Source: JAITWN01 sp050486285 (lineage in GTDB: Bacteria; Pseudomonadota; Gammaproteobacteria; SZUA-140). Taken from it: a stretch of DNA of 64,000 bases. The stretch covers positions 62,001 through 126,000 of the forward strand of contig JBJHCZ010000007.1 in assembly GCA_050486285.1 (NCBI GenBank), in the 5' to 3' direction. Both the position numbers and the translations under genes were made by a program. The notes below the pieces were generated by a model. That model ran no database searches. It saw nothing but the letters and a program-made list of their open reading frames with translations, and was not told the DNA's origin. Below, piece after piece: positions 44,397 to 54,069 of the stretch (position 1 is its first letter; each line of letters opens with the position of its first letter).

Positions 44397-45820
44397 CGCG
44401 TATCCCGCATTTTTTCGATGATGCGGGTCGTTGACACACCTTCTATATAGTCGAGCACGACGACCTCGCCGCCGCCGGCGCGTACGCAGTCGCCGCCGGC
44501 AATATTCTCGGGGCGGTAGTCGCCGCCCTTGACCAGCACCGTGGGCAGGAGCCGGCAGATCAGGCGTTCGGGCGTGTCCTCGGAGAACGGCACGACCCAG
44601 TCGACGCTGCCGAGGCCGGCGAGCACCGCCATGCGCTGCGCGAGCGCGTTGACCGGGCGGTTCGCGCCCTTCAGCCGTTTCACCGAGGCGTCGTCGTTGA
44701 CCGCGACGATCAGGCGATCGCCGAGGCGGCGGGCCTGGGCGAGATAGGCGACGTGGCCGGCGTGCAGGATATCGAAGCAGCCGTTGGTCATGACGACCCG
44801 CTCGCCGTGGGCGCGGGCGTCGGCGACCAGCGCGGCCAGGCGTTCCTCGTCGACGACGCCGCCCTCGATCTCGTCCTGTTCACGCTGCGCGCGGCGCAGC
44901 TCGGGCACGGTCGCGGTCGCGGTGCCGAGCTTGCCGACGACGATGCCGGCGGCGAGGTTCGCGAGCGCGGTCGCGCCGGCGAGATCGGCGCCGGCGGCGA
45001 GCGCGGCGGCCAGCGCGGCGATGACGGTGTCGCCGGCGCCGGTGACGTCGTAGACCTCGCGCGCGCGCGTCGGCAGGTGCAGGGCCGGCTCGCCCTTGCG
45101 GATCAGCGTCATGCCCTTTTCGCTGCGGGTGATCAAGAGCGCGTCGAGCGCGAGTTCGGCGCGCAGGGCCTCGGCGCGCGCGACCAGCGCGTCGTCGGTG
45201 CGGCATTCGCCGGCGACCGCGCTGAATTCGGCGAGGTTCGGCGTGATCAGCGTCGCGCCGCGGTAGATCGTATAGTCGCTGCCCTTCGGATCGACCAGCA
45301 CCGGCTTGCCGGCGGCGCGGGCGAGCGCGATCAGTCGCGGCGCCTGGCTCAGCGTGCCCTTGCCGTAGTCGGACAGCACGACCGCGCGGCAGGCCGGCAG
45401 CAGCGCCTCGAAGCGCGCAAGCAGGGCCTTGCCGTCGACCTCGTGGAAGCCGTCCTCGAAGTCGAGGCGGATCAGTTGCTGGTGGCGGCTGATCACCCGC
45501 AGCTTGGTGACCGTGGGCCGGCCCGGCGCGTGCTCGAAATGACAGCCGACGCCGGCGGCGCCGAGGCGATGCTCCAGCGCGCGCGCGGCCTCGTCGTCGC
45601 CGGTCAGGCCGACGACGTCGGCGTGGCCGCCGAGCGAGGCGATGTTCAGCGCGACGTTGCCGGCGCCGCCCGGCCGCTCCTCGGACTCGCCGACATGCAC
45701 GACCGGCACCGGCGCCTCCGGCGAGATCCGCGACGTGCTGCCGTACCAGTAACGGTCCAGCATCAGGTCGCCGACGACCAGCACTCGCGCCTGTTCGAAG
45801 TCGGGGATCGTGATCTTCAT
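44384..45820 (-). CDS. hldE: Bifunctional heptose 7-phosphate kinase / heptose 1-phosphate adenylyltransferase
   Basis: 478 aa fusion. The N-terminal ribokinase-like domain (about residues 1-320) has S-E-E-R-P-G-G-A-G-N-V-A-L-N near 45, D-P-K-G-S-D-Y near 178 and D-V-T-G-A-G-D-T-V near 259. The C-terminal nucleotidyltransferase (about 340-475) has M-T-N-G-C-F-D-I-L-H-A-G-H with the HxGH motif. The enzyme performs steps 2 and 4 of ADP-heptose synthesis. Normal family sequence ends near E-K-M-R-D-T-R; the last Gly-Ser-Glu and stop are given by palindrome k. The other pathway enzymes gmhA, gmhB and hldD are all nearby. Confidence 0.97.
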   Translation of the reverse strand: MKITIPDFEQARVLVVGDLMLDRYWYGSTSRISPEAPVPVVHVGESEERPGGAGNVALNIASLGGHADVVGLTGDDEAARALEHRLGAAGVGCHFEHAPGRPTVTKLRVISRHQQLIRLDFEDGFHEVDGKALLARFEALLPACRAVVLSDYGKGTLSQAPRLIALARAAGKPVLVDPKGSDYTIYRGATLITPNLAEFSAVAGECRTDDALVARAEALRAELALDALLITRSEKGMTLIRKGEPALHLPTRAREVYDVTGAGDTVIAALAAALAAGADLAGATALANLAAGIVVGKLGTATATVPELRRAQREQDEIEGGVVDEERLAALVADARAHGERVVMTNGCFDILHAGHVAYLAQARRLGDRLIVAVNDDASVKRLKGANRPVNALAQRMAVLAGLGSVDWVVPFSEDTPERLICRLLPTVLVKGGDYRPENIAGGDCVRAGGGEVVVLDYIEGVSTTRIIEKMRDTRGSE

Positions 45821-45853
45821 CGCGCGGAAATCATAACATAGCCGGCGCAGGGG

Positions 45854-47578
45854 TCAGGGTTCGGCGAACTGGGCCTGGTAGAGGCGGGCGTAGGGGCCGT
45901 CGGCGGCGAGGAGGTCGCGGTGAGCGCCGGACTCGACGATGCGGCCCTGGTCGAGGACGACGATCAGGTCGGCGCTCTCGATCGTGGAGAGGCGGTGGGC
46001 GATGACGATGGTGGTGCGGCCGCGCCGCAGGTGGTCGAGCGCGGCCTGTACCTGGCGCTCGGTGCCGGTGTCGAGCGCCGAGGTCGCCTCGTCCATGATC
46101 AGGATCGGCGCGTCCTTGCACAGCGCGCGCGCGATCGCGAGGCGCTGGCGCTGGCCGCCGGACAGCAGCACGCCGTTCTCGCCGATCGGCGTGTCGAGGC
46201 CGTCGGGCAACTCGGCCGCGAAATCCATGACGCGCGCGGCCTCGGCCGCGGCGACGATGCGCTCGCGCGGGATCTCGCCGCCGCCATAGGCGATGTTGTC
46301 GGCGATGCTGCCGTTGAACAGCACGACGTCCTGGGTCACGAGTGCGATGTTCGCGCGCAGGTCGTCGAGGCGGATCTCGCCGATGTCGATGCCGTCGACG
46401 AGGACGCGTCCCGCGGTCGGCGCGTAGAAGCGCGGGATCAGGTTGATCAGCGAGGTCTTGCCGGCGCCGGACGGGCCGACCAGCGCGACGGTCCGGCCCG
46501 GCTCGATCGCGAGCGTGATACCGTCGAGCACGGGCGCCGCCTGGTCGGCGTAACGCAGACCGACGCGGTCGAATTCGATGCGCCCCTGCAGTCGGCCAAC
46601 CGCGCGGGTGCCGCGGTCAGGCTCGGATTCCTCGTCGAGCAGCCGGAAGATGCTCTCCGAGGCGGCGAGCCCGCGCTGCAGGTGCTCGTTGACGCCGAGC
46701 AGGCGCTTGATCGGCGAGAACAGCATCGCCGCCGCGCCGAAGAACGACACGAAGCCGCCGACCGTCATGTCCGACTGCGCCGCGGTGATGTAGATCACGA
46801 CCGCGAGCGCGATGACGATGAAAAGCTGCACGATCGGCACGCTCGCCGCCGACACCACCGCGATCTTCATCGTGTAGCGGCGCACCCAGTTCGCGACCTC
46901 GTGGAAGCGCGTCCACACCTGGTCGCGCGCGCCGTAGACCTTGATGACGCGGCCGCCGCGGATCGATTCCTCGAGCACATGAGTCATGCCGCCCATCGAC
47001 TGTTGGAGCATGCGGCTCATGCGCCGCAAGCGATGGCTGACGAGGTGGACGACGAGGCCGATCGCCGGCGCGATCAGCACGAAGACCAGCGCCAGCTTCC
47101 AGTCCAGATAGAGCATCCATGCGAGCAGACCGATCACCGCGAGACCATCGCGGACGATGACGATCAGCACCGTCGTCGCCGCGGTGGTGACCTGGCTGAC
47201 GTCATAGGTCAGCTTCGAGATCATCTCGCCGGAGGTGCGGCCGGCGAAGTAGCCGACCGGCAGGTCGACCAGCTTCGCGAACATGCGGTCGCGCAGGTCG
47301 AGCACGACCTTGTTCGCGACCCAGGCCAGCGCGACGGAGCTGATATACATCGCGATGCCGCGCACGACGAACAGCGCGATCAGCAGGATCGGCATCAGCT
47401 TGATCCAGTCGGGATCCTTCTCGACGAAGGTCTGGTCGAGCAGCGGCTTGATCAGCGCCGGCATCGCCGGCTCGGTCAGCGCGGTGATGATCATCGCGAC
47501 CAGCGCGAGCGTGAACAGCCGCCAGTAGGGCTTCACGAAGCCGAGCAGGCGTGCGTAGAGTTCGCGGCTGTTGTTCAT
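45854..47578 (-). CDS. msbA: Lipid A export ABC transporter, ATP-binding/permease protein
   Basis: 574 aa from ATG 47578 (MNNSREL), which overlaps the lpxL stop by 4 bp; the longer frame is not family-like. MsbA flips lipid A core across the inner membrane. Six membrane helices in residues about 15-300, then the nucleotide-binding domain: Walker A G-P-S-G-A-G-K-T-S near 370, A-L-V-T-Q-D-V-V-L-F Q-loop, signature L-L-S-G-G-Q-R-Q-R-L near 471, Walker B I-L-I-M-D-E-A-T-S-A-L-D, and the switch A-H-R-L-S-T. It is translationally coupled to the acyltransferase that makes its substrate. Confidence 0.96.
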   Translation of the reverse strand: MNNSRELYARLLGFVKPYWRLFTLALVAMIITALTEPAMPALIKPLLDQTFVEKDPDWIKLMPILLIALFVVRGIAMYISSVALAWVANKVVLDLRDRMFAKLVDLPVGYFAGRTSGEMISKLTYDVSQVTTAATTVLIVIVRDGLAVIGLLAWMLYLDWKLALVFVLIAPAIGLVVHLVSHRLRRMSRMLQQSMGGMTHVLEESIRGGRVIKVYGARDQVWTRFHEVANWVRRYTMKIAVVSAASVPIVQLFIVIALAVVIYITAAQSDMTVGGFVSFFGAAAMLFSPIKRLLGVNEHLQRGLAASESIFRLLDEESEPDRGTRAVGRLQGRIEFDRVGLRYADQAAPVLDGITLAIEPGRTVALVGPSGAGKTSLINLIPRFYAPTAGRVLVDGIDIGEIRLDDLRANIALVTQDVVLFNGSIADNIAYGGGEIPRERIVAAAEAARVMDFAAELPDGLDTPIGENGVLLSGGQRQRLAIARALCKDAPILIMDEATSALDTGTERQVQAALDHLRRGRTTIVIAHRLSTIESADLIVVLDQGRIVESGAHRDLLAADGPYARLYQAQFAEP

Positions 47579-48501
47579 GCCGGGTCGTAGACTCCGGGTT
47601 GTCCTTCCGGACGCGCCCGGAAGCGGCGGTGCGTCCACAGGTACTGTTCGGGGCAGCGGCGCACCATGTCCTCGATGACCCGGTTGATCCGCGCGGTATC
47701 GGCGACCCCGTCGCCCGCGGGGAAGCCCTCGAGCGGCGGCAGCAGGGTCAGTCGATAGCCGCCGTCGGGAAGGCGTTGCGGAAAATAGGGTATCACAAGC
47801 GCGCCAGTCATGGCGGCGAAGCGGCCGGTGGCCGGATTCGACGCGGCCTCGACGCCGAAGAACGGGACGAAGACTCGGTTGTCGCGACGGTAGTCCTGGT
47901 CGGGCGCGTACCAGACCGCCTCGCCGTCCTTCAGGCAGCGCAGCATCGCGCGCACGTCATCTCGCTCGATCGAGCCGTCGAGATGACGGTCGATGCTGTG
48001 CAGCATGACATGGCTGATCACCCGATTCTCGTGCACGCGATACATCGGATGGATCGGCGCCAGTGTATTCAGCATGCGCACGCCGAGTTCCGACGTCGTG
48101 AAATGGGCGGTCAGCAGGATGACGCCACGCCCGCCGGCCCGCGCGCGCTCGAGGTGTTCGAGGCCGTCGACCCCGGTGATCAGCGCGCGGATGCGGCGCT
48201 CGGACAGCCACCACCCCATCGCGGTCTCGACGACGCCGATCCCGAATGAACGAAACGATGCGCGCAGCAGGCGCTCGCGTTCATCGGCGCGAAGTTCAGG
48301 GAAGCACAGCCGCAGGTTGGTCCCGGCGATGCGCGCACGGCGGGGTCCGAACCGGCGTATGAGTCGCCCGGCAAAGGCGCCGGTCGCGTGCGCGACGCGG
48401 ACGGGCAGGTGCGCGACGACCCACACAAGGCCGACCAGCAGCCAGGTCGGCCAATGACGCGGCGACAACGGGACCGAGCGGGGCAGCGCCGCGCGTCTCA
48501 C
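47575..48501 (-). CDS. lpxL: Lipid A biosynthesis acyltransferase (LpxL/HtrB family)
   Basis: 308 aa. One N-terminal membrane helix (W-L-L-V-G-L-V-W-V-V) anchors it. The acyltransferase motif H-F-T-T-S-E (H-x4-E) is near residue 132, preceded by G-G-R-G-V-I-L-L-T-A. Further motifs are P-D-Q-D-Y-R-R near 200, F-V-P-F-F-G-V-E-A-A, and Y-L-W-T-H-R-R-F. It transfers a secondary acyl chain to Kdo-lipid A. Whether it is LpxL or LpxM type cannot be settled from motifs alone. GTG start at 48501 overlaps gmhB by 4 bp. Confidence 0.9.
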   Translation of the reverse strand: MRRAALPRSVPLSPRHWPTWLLVGLVWVVAHLPVRVAHATGAFAGRLIRRFGPRRARIAGTNLRLCFPELRADERERLLRASFRSFGIGVVETAMGWWLSERRIRALITGVDGLEHLERARAGGRGVILLTAHFTTSELGVRMLNTLAPIHPMYRVHENRVISHVMLHSIDRHLDGSIERDDVRAMLRCLKDGEAVWYAPDQDYRRDNRVFVPFFGVEAASNPATGRFAAMTGALVIPYFPQRLPDGGYRLTLLPPLEGFPAGDGVADTARINRVIEDMVRRCPEQYLWTHRRFRARPEGQPGVYDPA

Positions 48502-49055
48502 CGCCGTGATTCGATCAGCGCGGTGGCGGCGGCGGCGAGATCGGGAAAGATCCCGGTGCCCGCCGGCAGACCGCCGGCCGCGCGCGCGGACTCGCCCTTG
48601 CCGGTCAGTACGAGGATCGGCCGCGCGCCGACCGCGACCGCGGCCTCGAGGTCGCGCAGGCTATCGCCGATGATCGGGACGCCGGCGAGATCGCAGGACA
48701 AGGCGGCGGCGACCTGGCGATAAAGGCCGGGCTTCGGCTTGCGGCAGTCGCACGCTTCATCGGGGCCGTGCGGGCAGATGAAGATGCCGGCGATCTCGCC
48801 GCCGGCCTCATGGATCAGGCCGAGCATCTTGTCGTGCATGCGCGCCAGCGTGCCGGCGGTGAACAGGCCGCGCGCGAGGCCGGACTGGTTGGTCGCGATC
48901 GCGATGGTGTAACCGGCGCGATGCAGGCGCGCGATCGCGTCGATGCTGCCGGGGAGCGGGATCCACTCGTCCGGGCCCTTGATGTAGTCCGGGGAATCCT
49001 CGTTGATGACGCCGTCGCGGTCGAGGATGACCAGCGGTCCGGGCGGCCTAGTCAT
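48498..49055 (-). CDS. gmhB: D-glycero-beta-D-manno-heptose 1,7-bisphosphate 7-phosphatase
   Basis: 185 aa HAD-family phosphatase, step 3 of ADP-heptose synthesis. Catalytic L-D-R-D-G-V-I-N-E-D near residue 11, A-T-N-Q-S-G near 54, the zinc-binding C-P-H-G-P-D-E-A-C-D-C-R-K-P near 94-106, and the distal G-D-S-L-R-D near 130. Overlaps gmhA by 8 bp upstream and lpxL by 4 bp downstream, so it is part of a tightly coupled tolC, gmhA, gmhB, lpxL, msbA transcript. Confidence 0.96.
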   Translation of the reverse strand: MTRPPGPLVILDRDGVINEDSPDYIKGPDEWIPLPGSIDAIARLHRAGYTIAIATNQSGLARGLFTAGTLARMHDKMLGLIHEAGGEIAGIFICPHGPDEACDCRKPKPGLYRQVAAALSCDLAGVPIIGDSLRDLEAAVAVGARPILVLTGKGESARAAGGLPAGTGIFPDLAAAATALIESRR

Positions 49056-49602
49056 CCAGCAGCTCGCACAAGAGATGCCCGGCGAAGATATGGGCCTCCT
49101 GCACGCGAGCCGTCGGCTGGCCGGGGATGCCGATGTGGAGATCGACCAGCGCGGCGAGCTTGCCCGGCTCGCCGGTCAGCGCGATCGTGCGGCAATCGCG
49201 GGCCTTCGCGGCCTCGATCGCAGCGACGACGTTACGACTCGATCCGCTGGTCGACAGGCCGAGCACGACATCGCCGGCGCGGGCGAGGCCGTCGACCTGG
49301 CGCGCGAACACCTGCTCGAAGCCGTAGTCATTGCCGACCGAGGTCAGGATCGAGGTGTCGGTGGTCAGCGCGATCGCCGGCAGGGCCGCGCGCTCGCGCT
49401 GGAAACGGCCGATGAACTCGGCGGCGATGTGCTGGGCATCGGCCGCGCTGCCGCCGTTGCCCATGATCAGCAGCTTGCCGCCGCGCTCGCGGCTGTCGCG
49501 GATCATCGCCGCGGCGAGCTCGAGCTGCGGCCACTGGCGACGGATGTGCCCGATCGCGGCCTCGTGACCCGCCAGCGCGCGCGCGAGGAGGTCACCCGCC
49601 AT
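49048..49602 (-). CDS. gmhA: Phosphoheptose isomerase
   Basis: 184 aa SIS-domain enzyme, step 1: sedoheptulose 7-phosphate to D-glycero-D-manno-heptose 7-phosphate. Motifs: L-L-I-M-G-N-G-G-S-A-A-D-A-Q-H-I near residue 45, T-T-D-T-S-I-L-T-S near 80, G-L-S-T-S-G-S-S-R-N-V near 114, and the C-terminal E-A-H-I-F-A-G-H. The start is ATG 49602, overlapping the tolC stop (ATGA); GTG 49605 is equally possible. A GGAGGGG run lies just in front. Confidence 0.96.
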   Translation of the reverse strand: MAGDLLARALAGHEAAIGHIRRQWPQLELAAAMIRDSRERGGKLLIMGNGGSAADAQHIAAEFIGRFQRERAALPAIALTTDTSILTSVGNDYGFEQVFARQVDGLARAGDVVLGLSTSGSSRNVVAAIEAAKARDCRTIALTGEPGKLAALVDLHIGIPGQPTARVQEAHIFAGHLLCELLDD

Positions 49603-50933
49603 CACCCCTCCAGCCAGCGATTGATCGCTTCGAAATCCTGCTCGCTCAAGCTACCCGAGGCCTGTTTCAGCAGCAGCAGGTTGATGATGTAGTCGTAACG
49701 CGCGCGCGCGAAGCCGCGCTCGGCCTCGAACAGGTCGCTGCGCGCGAGCAGCACGTCGACGGTGGTGCGGGTACCGACCTCGAAGCCGGCCTCGGTCGCG
49801 TCAAGCGCGCTCTGCGCCGACACCCGCGCCTGACCGAGCGCGCGCACGCGGTTGATCGCGGCGACCACGGCGAGATAGGCATCGCGGGTCTGGCGCAGCG
49901 TCGCGCGGCGCTGGCGTTCGGTCTCTTCCTTGGCCTGGGTCAGCAGGAAACCGGCCTGGCGGGTGCGCGAGGTCACGGCATTGCCTTCGTACAACGGCAG
50001 CGTGAACTGCAGACCGATGACGCTGTCTTCGTTCTCGCGGCGGCCGCCGAAGGAACTGCTGGTGCTCTCGGTACGACTCAGGCTGGCGACGAGGTCGAGG
50101 CGCGGATGATGGCCGGCGCGCTGGATATCGATCGCGTCCTTCGCGATCTCCTCGTTGAACTGCGCGGCGAGCAGGGCCAGGTTCTGCTCCAGCGCGCGCG
50201 CGACCCACTGGTTGATGTCGGCCGGATCCGGACGCTCGAGCGGGATCTCGGCGGCCAGCGACTGGATGCGGCCCGGCACCTCGCCGGTGATCTCGTACAG
50301 CGCCTCCTCGCTGCTCTGCAGCAGGTTCTCCGCCTCGATCTCGGCCGCAGTCGTCAGGTCATAGGCGGCCTGGGCCTCGTGCACGTCGGTGATCGCGACC
50401 AGGCCGACCTCGAAGCGCTGCTTCGCCTGCTCGAGCTGGCGCTCGATCGCCTCCTTCTCGGCGATCGCGAACTCGAGGTTGTCGCGGGCCGCGAGCAGGT
50501 CGAAATAGGCCTGCGCGACGCGGATCATCAGGGCCTGCTCCGCGGCGCGGTATTCGGCCTCGGCGCGGCCCAGCGCCGCATCGGACTGGCGCAGGCGCAT
50601 GAAGAACTCGCGGTTGTACAGCGGCTGGGTCAGCGACAAGGAGATACCGGAGGAGTCGAAGGAGCTGGTGCCGGTCGCGGCGAACGGCGAGCTGATGATG
50701 CGCTCGCGCCCCTTGTTGTAGTTCGCGTTGAGGCTGATGAACGGATGCAGCAGCGCGCGACTCTGCGGCTTCACCTCGAACTCGGCCCGGCGCACGGCTT
50801 CGGCGGCGCGCAGCACCGGGTCGTGGTCGAGCGCGAGGCGGTGGATGTCGATCAGGTCATAGGCCGGCGCGGTCGCGCTGCACAGCAGCAGCAATGCCGC
50901 GGAGAGTCCGGCGGTCAGATTAAAGCGGGGCAT
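49602..50933 (-). CDS. tolC: TolC family outer-membrane channel protein
   Basis: 443 aa. Signal peptide (LSAALLLLCSATAPAYA-like) then two repeats of the TolC helical barrel fold. The two parallel halves each have an S-L-x-Q/F-x-L-P-L-Y type strand: I-S-L-S-L-T-Q-P-L-Y-N near residue 95 and L-Q-F-T-L-P-L-Y-E-G-N near 315. Long helices with A-A-Y-D-L near 195 follow. The channel exports drugs and proteins with inner-membrane partners. Placement after pcm, as here, is a known arrangement; its coupling to heptose and lipid A genes is unusual. Palindrome l lies upstream. Confidence 0.93.
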   Translation of the reverse strand: MPRFNLTAGLSAALLLLCSATAPAYDLIDIHRLALDHDPVLRAAEAVRRAEFEVKPQSRALLHPFISLNANYNKGRERIISSPFAATGTSSFDSSGISLSLTQPLYNREFFMRLRQSDAALGRAEAEYRAAEQALMIRVAQAYFDLLAARDNLEFAIAEKEAIERQLEQAKQRFEVGLVAITDVHEAQAAYDLTTAAEIEAENLLQSSEEALYEITGEVPGRIQSLAAEIPLERPDPADINQWVARALEQNLALLAAQFNEEIAKDAIDIQRAGHHPRLDLVASLSRTESTSSSFGGRRENEDSVIGLQFTLPLYEGNAVTSRTRQAGFLLTQAKEETERQRRATLRQTRDAYLAVVAAINRVRALGQARVSAQSALDATEAGFEVGTRTTVDVLLARSDLFEAERGFARARYDYIINLLLLKQASGSLSEQDFEAINRWLEG

Positions 50934-50968
50934 GTGCGGTTCCTTGCATGATCGAAGGGGGCATCGAC

Positions 50969-51040
50969 GGGGTCAGACTCGTTTGATCCCCAAAGGCGCG
51001 GTATCTGGCGCTGGCCGTGGAGATCAAACGACTCCGCCCC
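50969..51040. repeat. 72-bp palindromic element, copy l (pcm/tolC boundary), decayed right arm
   Basis: Left arm GGGGTCAGACTCGTTTGATC, 33-nt interior, right arm GATCAAACGACTCCGCCCC at 51022-51040, which has lost one base and carries substitutions at its outer end. The inner GATCAAACGA core is intact. Confidence 0.88.
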
Positions 51041-51054
51041 CTTGGCATCCTCGC

Positions 51055-51702
51055 TCAGAATTCAAATCGCTTCGGCGCCGGGGCGTTGATCAACATCGGC
51101 AGGTCGGTCTCGAACAGGCTCTCGCGGGTCCATTCGTTCTCGCCGGTGCGGCGAATCAGGACGGCCTCCATGACCGGCGCGGCGCCGACCACCGCGAACA
51201 GTCGCCCGCCGCGGTTCAGCGCGCGCGGGAAGGCCTCGGGCAAGACCGGCAGCGAACCGGTGATCGCGATGACATCGAAGAGGCGGTCGCCGTTCCAGCC
51301 CCGCGACGCGTCGCCGGTCTCGAGCTGGACATTGTCGATGCCGTAGACCGCGAGCTTGTCGCCGGCCTGGGCGGTGAATGCGGGCAGGATGTCGACGCTG
51401 ACGACCTGGCGCACGGCGCGCGCGAGCAGCGCGGTGACATAGGCACTGCCGGTGCCGACCTCGAGCGCGACGTCGGTCGGGTGCAGGGCCAGCGCCTGCA
51501 GCATGCGCGCCTCGACCTTCGGGTGCATCATGACCTGGCCTTCGCCGAGCGGGATCGCGATGTCGGCCCAGGCGAGCCCGGTGTAATGGGCCGGGACGAA
51601 GTCCTTGCGCGACACCTCGCCGAGCAGATCGAGGATATGCTGATCGAGCACGTCCCACGGACGGATCTGCTGCTCGATCATGTTGAACTGTGCGTCTCTC
51701 AC
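51055..51702 (-). CDS. pcm: Protein-L-isoaspartate O-methyltransferase family protein
   Basis: 215 aa from GTG 51702, with GGAG 8 nt upstream; a TTG at 51729 gives a non-family extension. Residues: F-N-M-I-E-Q-Q-I-R-P-W-D-V-L near 5-18, G-Q-V-M-M-H-P-K-V-E-A-R-M near 55 and the SAM loop A-L-E-V-G-T-G-S-A-Y-V near 80. The family normally repairs isoaspartyl residues, but in this tolC-linked branch the repair motif S-Q-P is changed to M-H-P, so activity may differ. Both flanks hold palindromes. Confidence 0.88.
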   Translation of the reverse strand: MRDAQFNMIEQQIRPWDVLDQHILDLLGEVSRKDFVPAHYTGLAWADIAIPLGEGQVMMHPKVEARMLQALALHPTDVALEVGTGSAYVTALLARAVRQVVSVDILPAFTAQAGDKLAVYGIDNVQLETGDASRGWNGDRLFDVIAITGSLPVLPEAFPRALNRGGRLFAVVGAAPVMEAVLIRRTGENEWTRESLFETDLPMLINAPAPKRFEF

Positions 51703-51904
51703 GTCAGCGGCTCCGGAACAGTCCGACAAGGTTATTCGTTTTGGCGCGGCAAGGCAAGGAGATCGCCCCTCGTAACATGATGAATTGCATACAGTCTCCC
51801 TGACCGTCCGGGTCAGGGGCGAGGCCGTGCCGGGGCCTGCGCCGGCTTGCCTCGACCGGGTATATCAGATAGATTCGCTGGGTCGATTTTCATATCAGGA
51901 TCAA
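51703..51904. other. Leader side of the pcm/thiC divergent gap
   Basis: No gene is seen. A hairpin CCCTGACC ... GGTCAGGG lies at 51798-51818 with a 5-nt loop and no T-run. I looked for the thiamine-pyrophosphate riboswitch usually found before thiC (CTGAGA and the ACCTGATCTGG-type box) and did not find it. Promoters of pcm and thiC must lie in 51703-52122 but could not be fixed. Confidence 0.4.
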
Positions 51905-52097
51905 GGGGTCGGACTCGTTCGATCGCCAGGGCTCAGCGGATGAAGGCGCAGGGTCTTTGTCCGTTTGCGGGACGCGCTGTGAATACATCCCTGTACGCTC
52001 TCCGGCCGCGTCCTGCGGCCGGAAGGTCCCGCAAACGGACAAAGACCCTGCGCCTTCAGGTAATCGTCGCGGGCATGCGATCGAACGAGACCGACCT
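51905..52097. repeat. Divergent palindromic element, copy m, with a second palindrome nested inside
   Basis: Outer arms GGTCGGACTCGTTCGATCG at 51907-51925 and its complement at 52078-52096 (one mismatch) are a diverged copy of the GATC-ended class. The interior is 152 nt instead of 33 and holds the separate long hairpin at 51941-52058. Confidence 0.82.
51941..52058. repeat. Long inverted repeat, 33-nt perfect arms, upstream of thiC
   Basis: Left arm 51941-51973 (begins TGAAGGCGCAGGGTC, ends TTTGCGGGAC) and exact complement at 52026-52058, with a 52-nt loop that includes CGGCCGCGTCCTGCGGCCGG, itself able to pair. It lies 65 bp upstream of the thiC start and would be in its 5' leader if transcription begins upstream. 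Not similar to the GGGGTCAGA arms. Confidence 0.9.
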
Positions 52098-52122
52098 TCA
52101 GTCCTCCGACCAGGCGAAACAG

Positions 52123-53981
<1,859 letters not shown>

Positions 53982-53982
<1 letters not shown>

Positions 53983-54056
53983 GGGTCAGAGTCGTTTGAT
54001 CGACTACCCGCTGATTATCCGGCGAGGATGGCGGCCGATCAAACGACTCTGACCCC
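53982..54056. repeat. 75-bp palindromic element, copy n (thiC/prlC convergent gap)
   Basis: Arms GGGGTCAGAGTCGTTTGATC (53982-54001) and exact complement (54037-54056), extended 1 bp by G/C, with a 35-nt interior. Same arms as copy c, different interior. It fills most of the gap between the converging thiC and prlC genes. Confidence 0.94.
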
Positions 54057-54069
54057 CTCCGGGATAACG

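Noticed and set aside
51703..52122. TPP riboswitch upstream of thiC
   Set aside because: Searched by eye for the conserved CTGAGA and the CCTGATCTGGATAAT-type boxes; neither is present. A covariance search would settle this.
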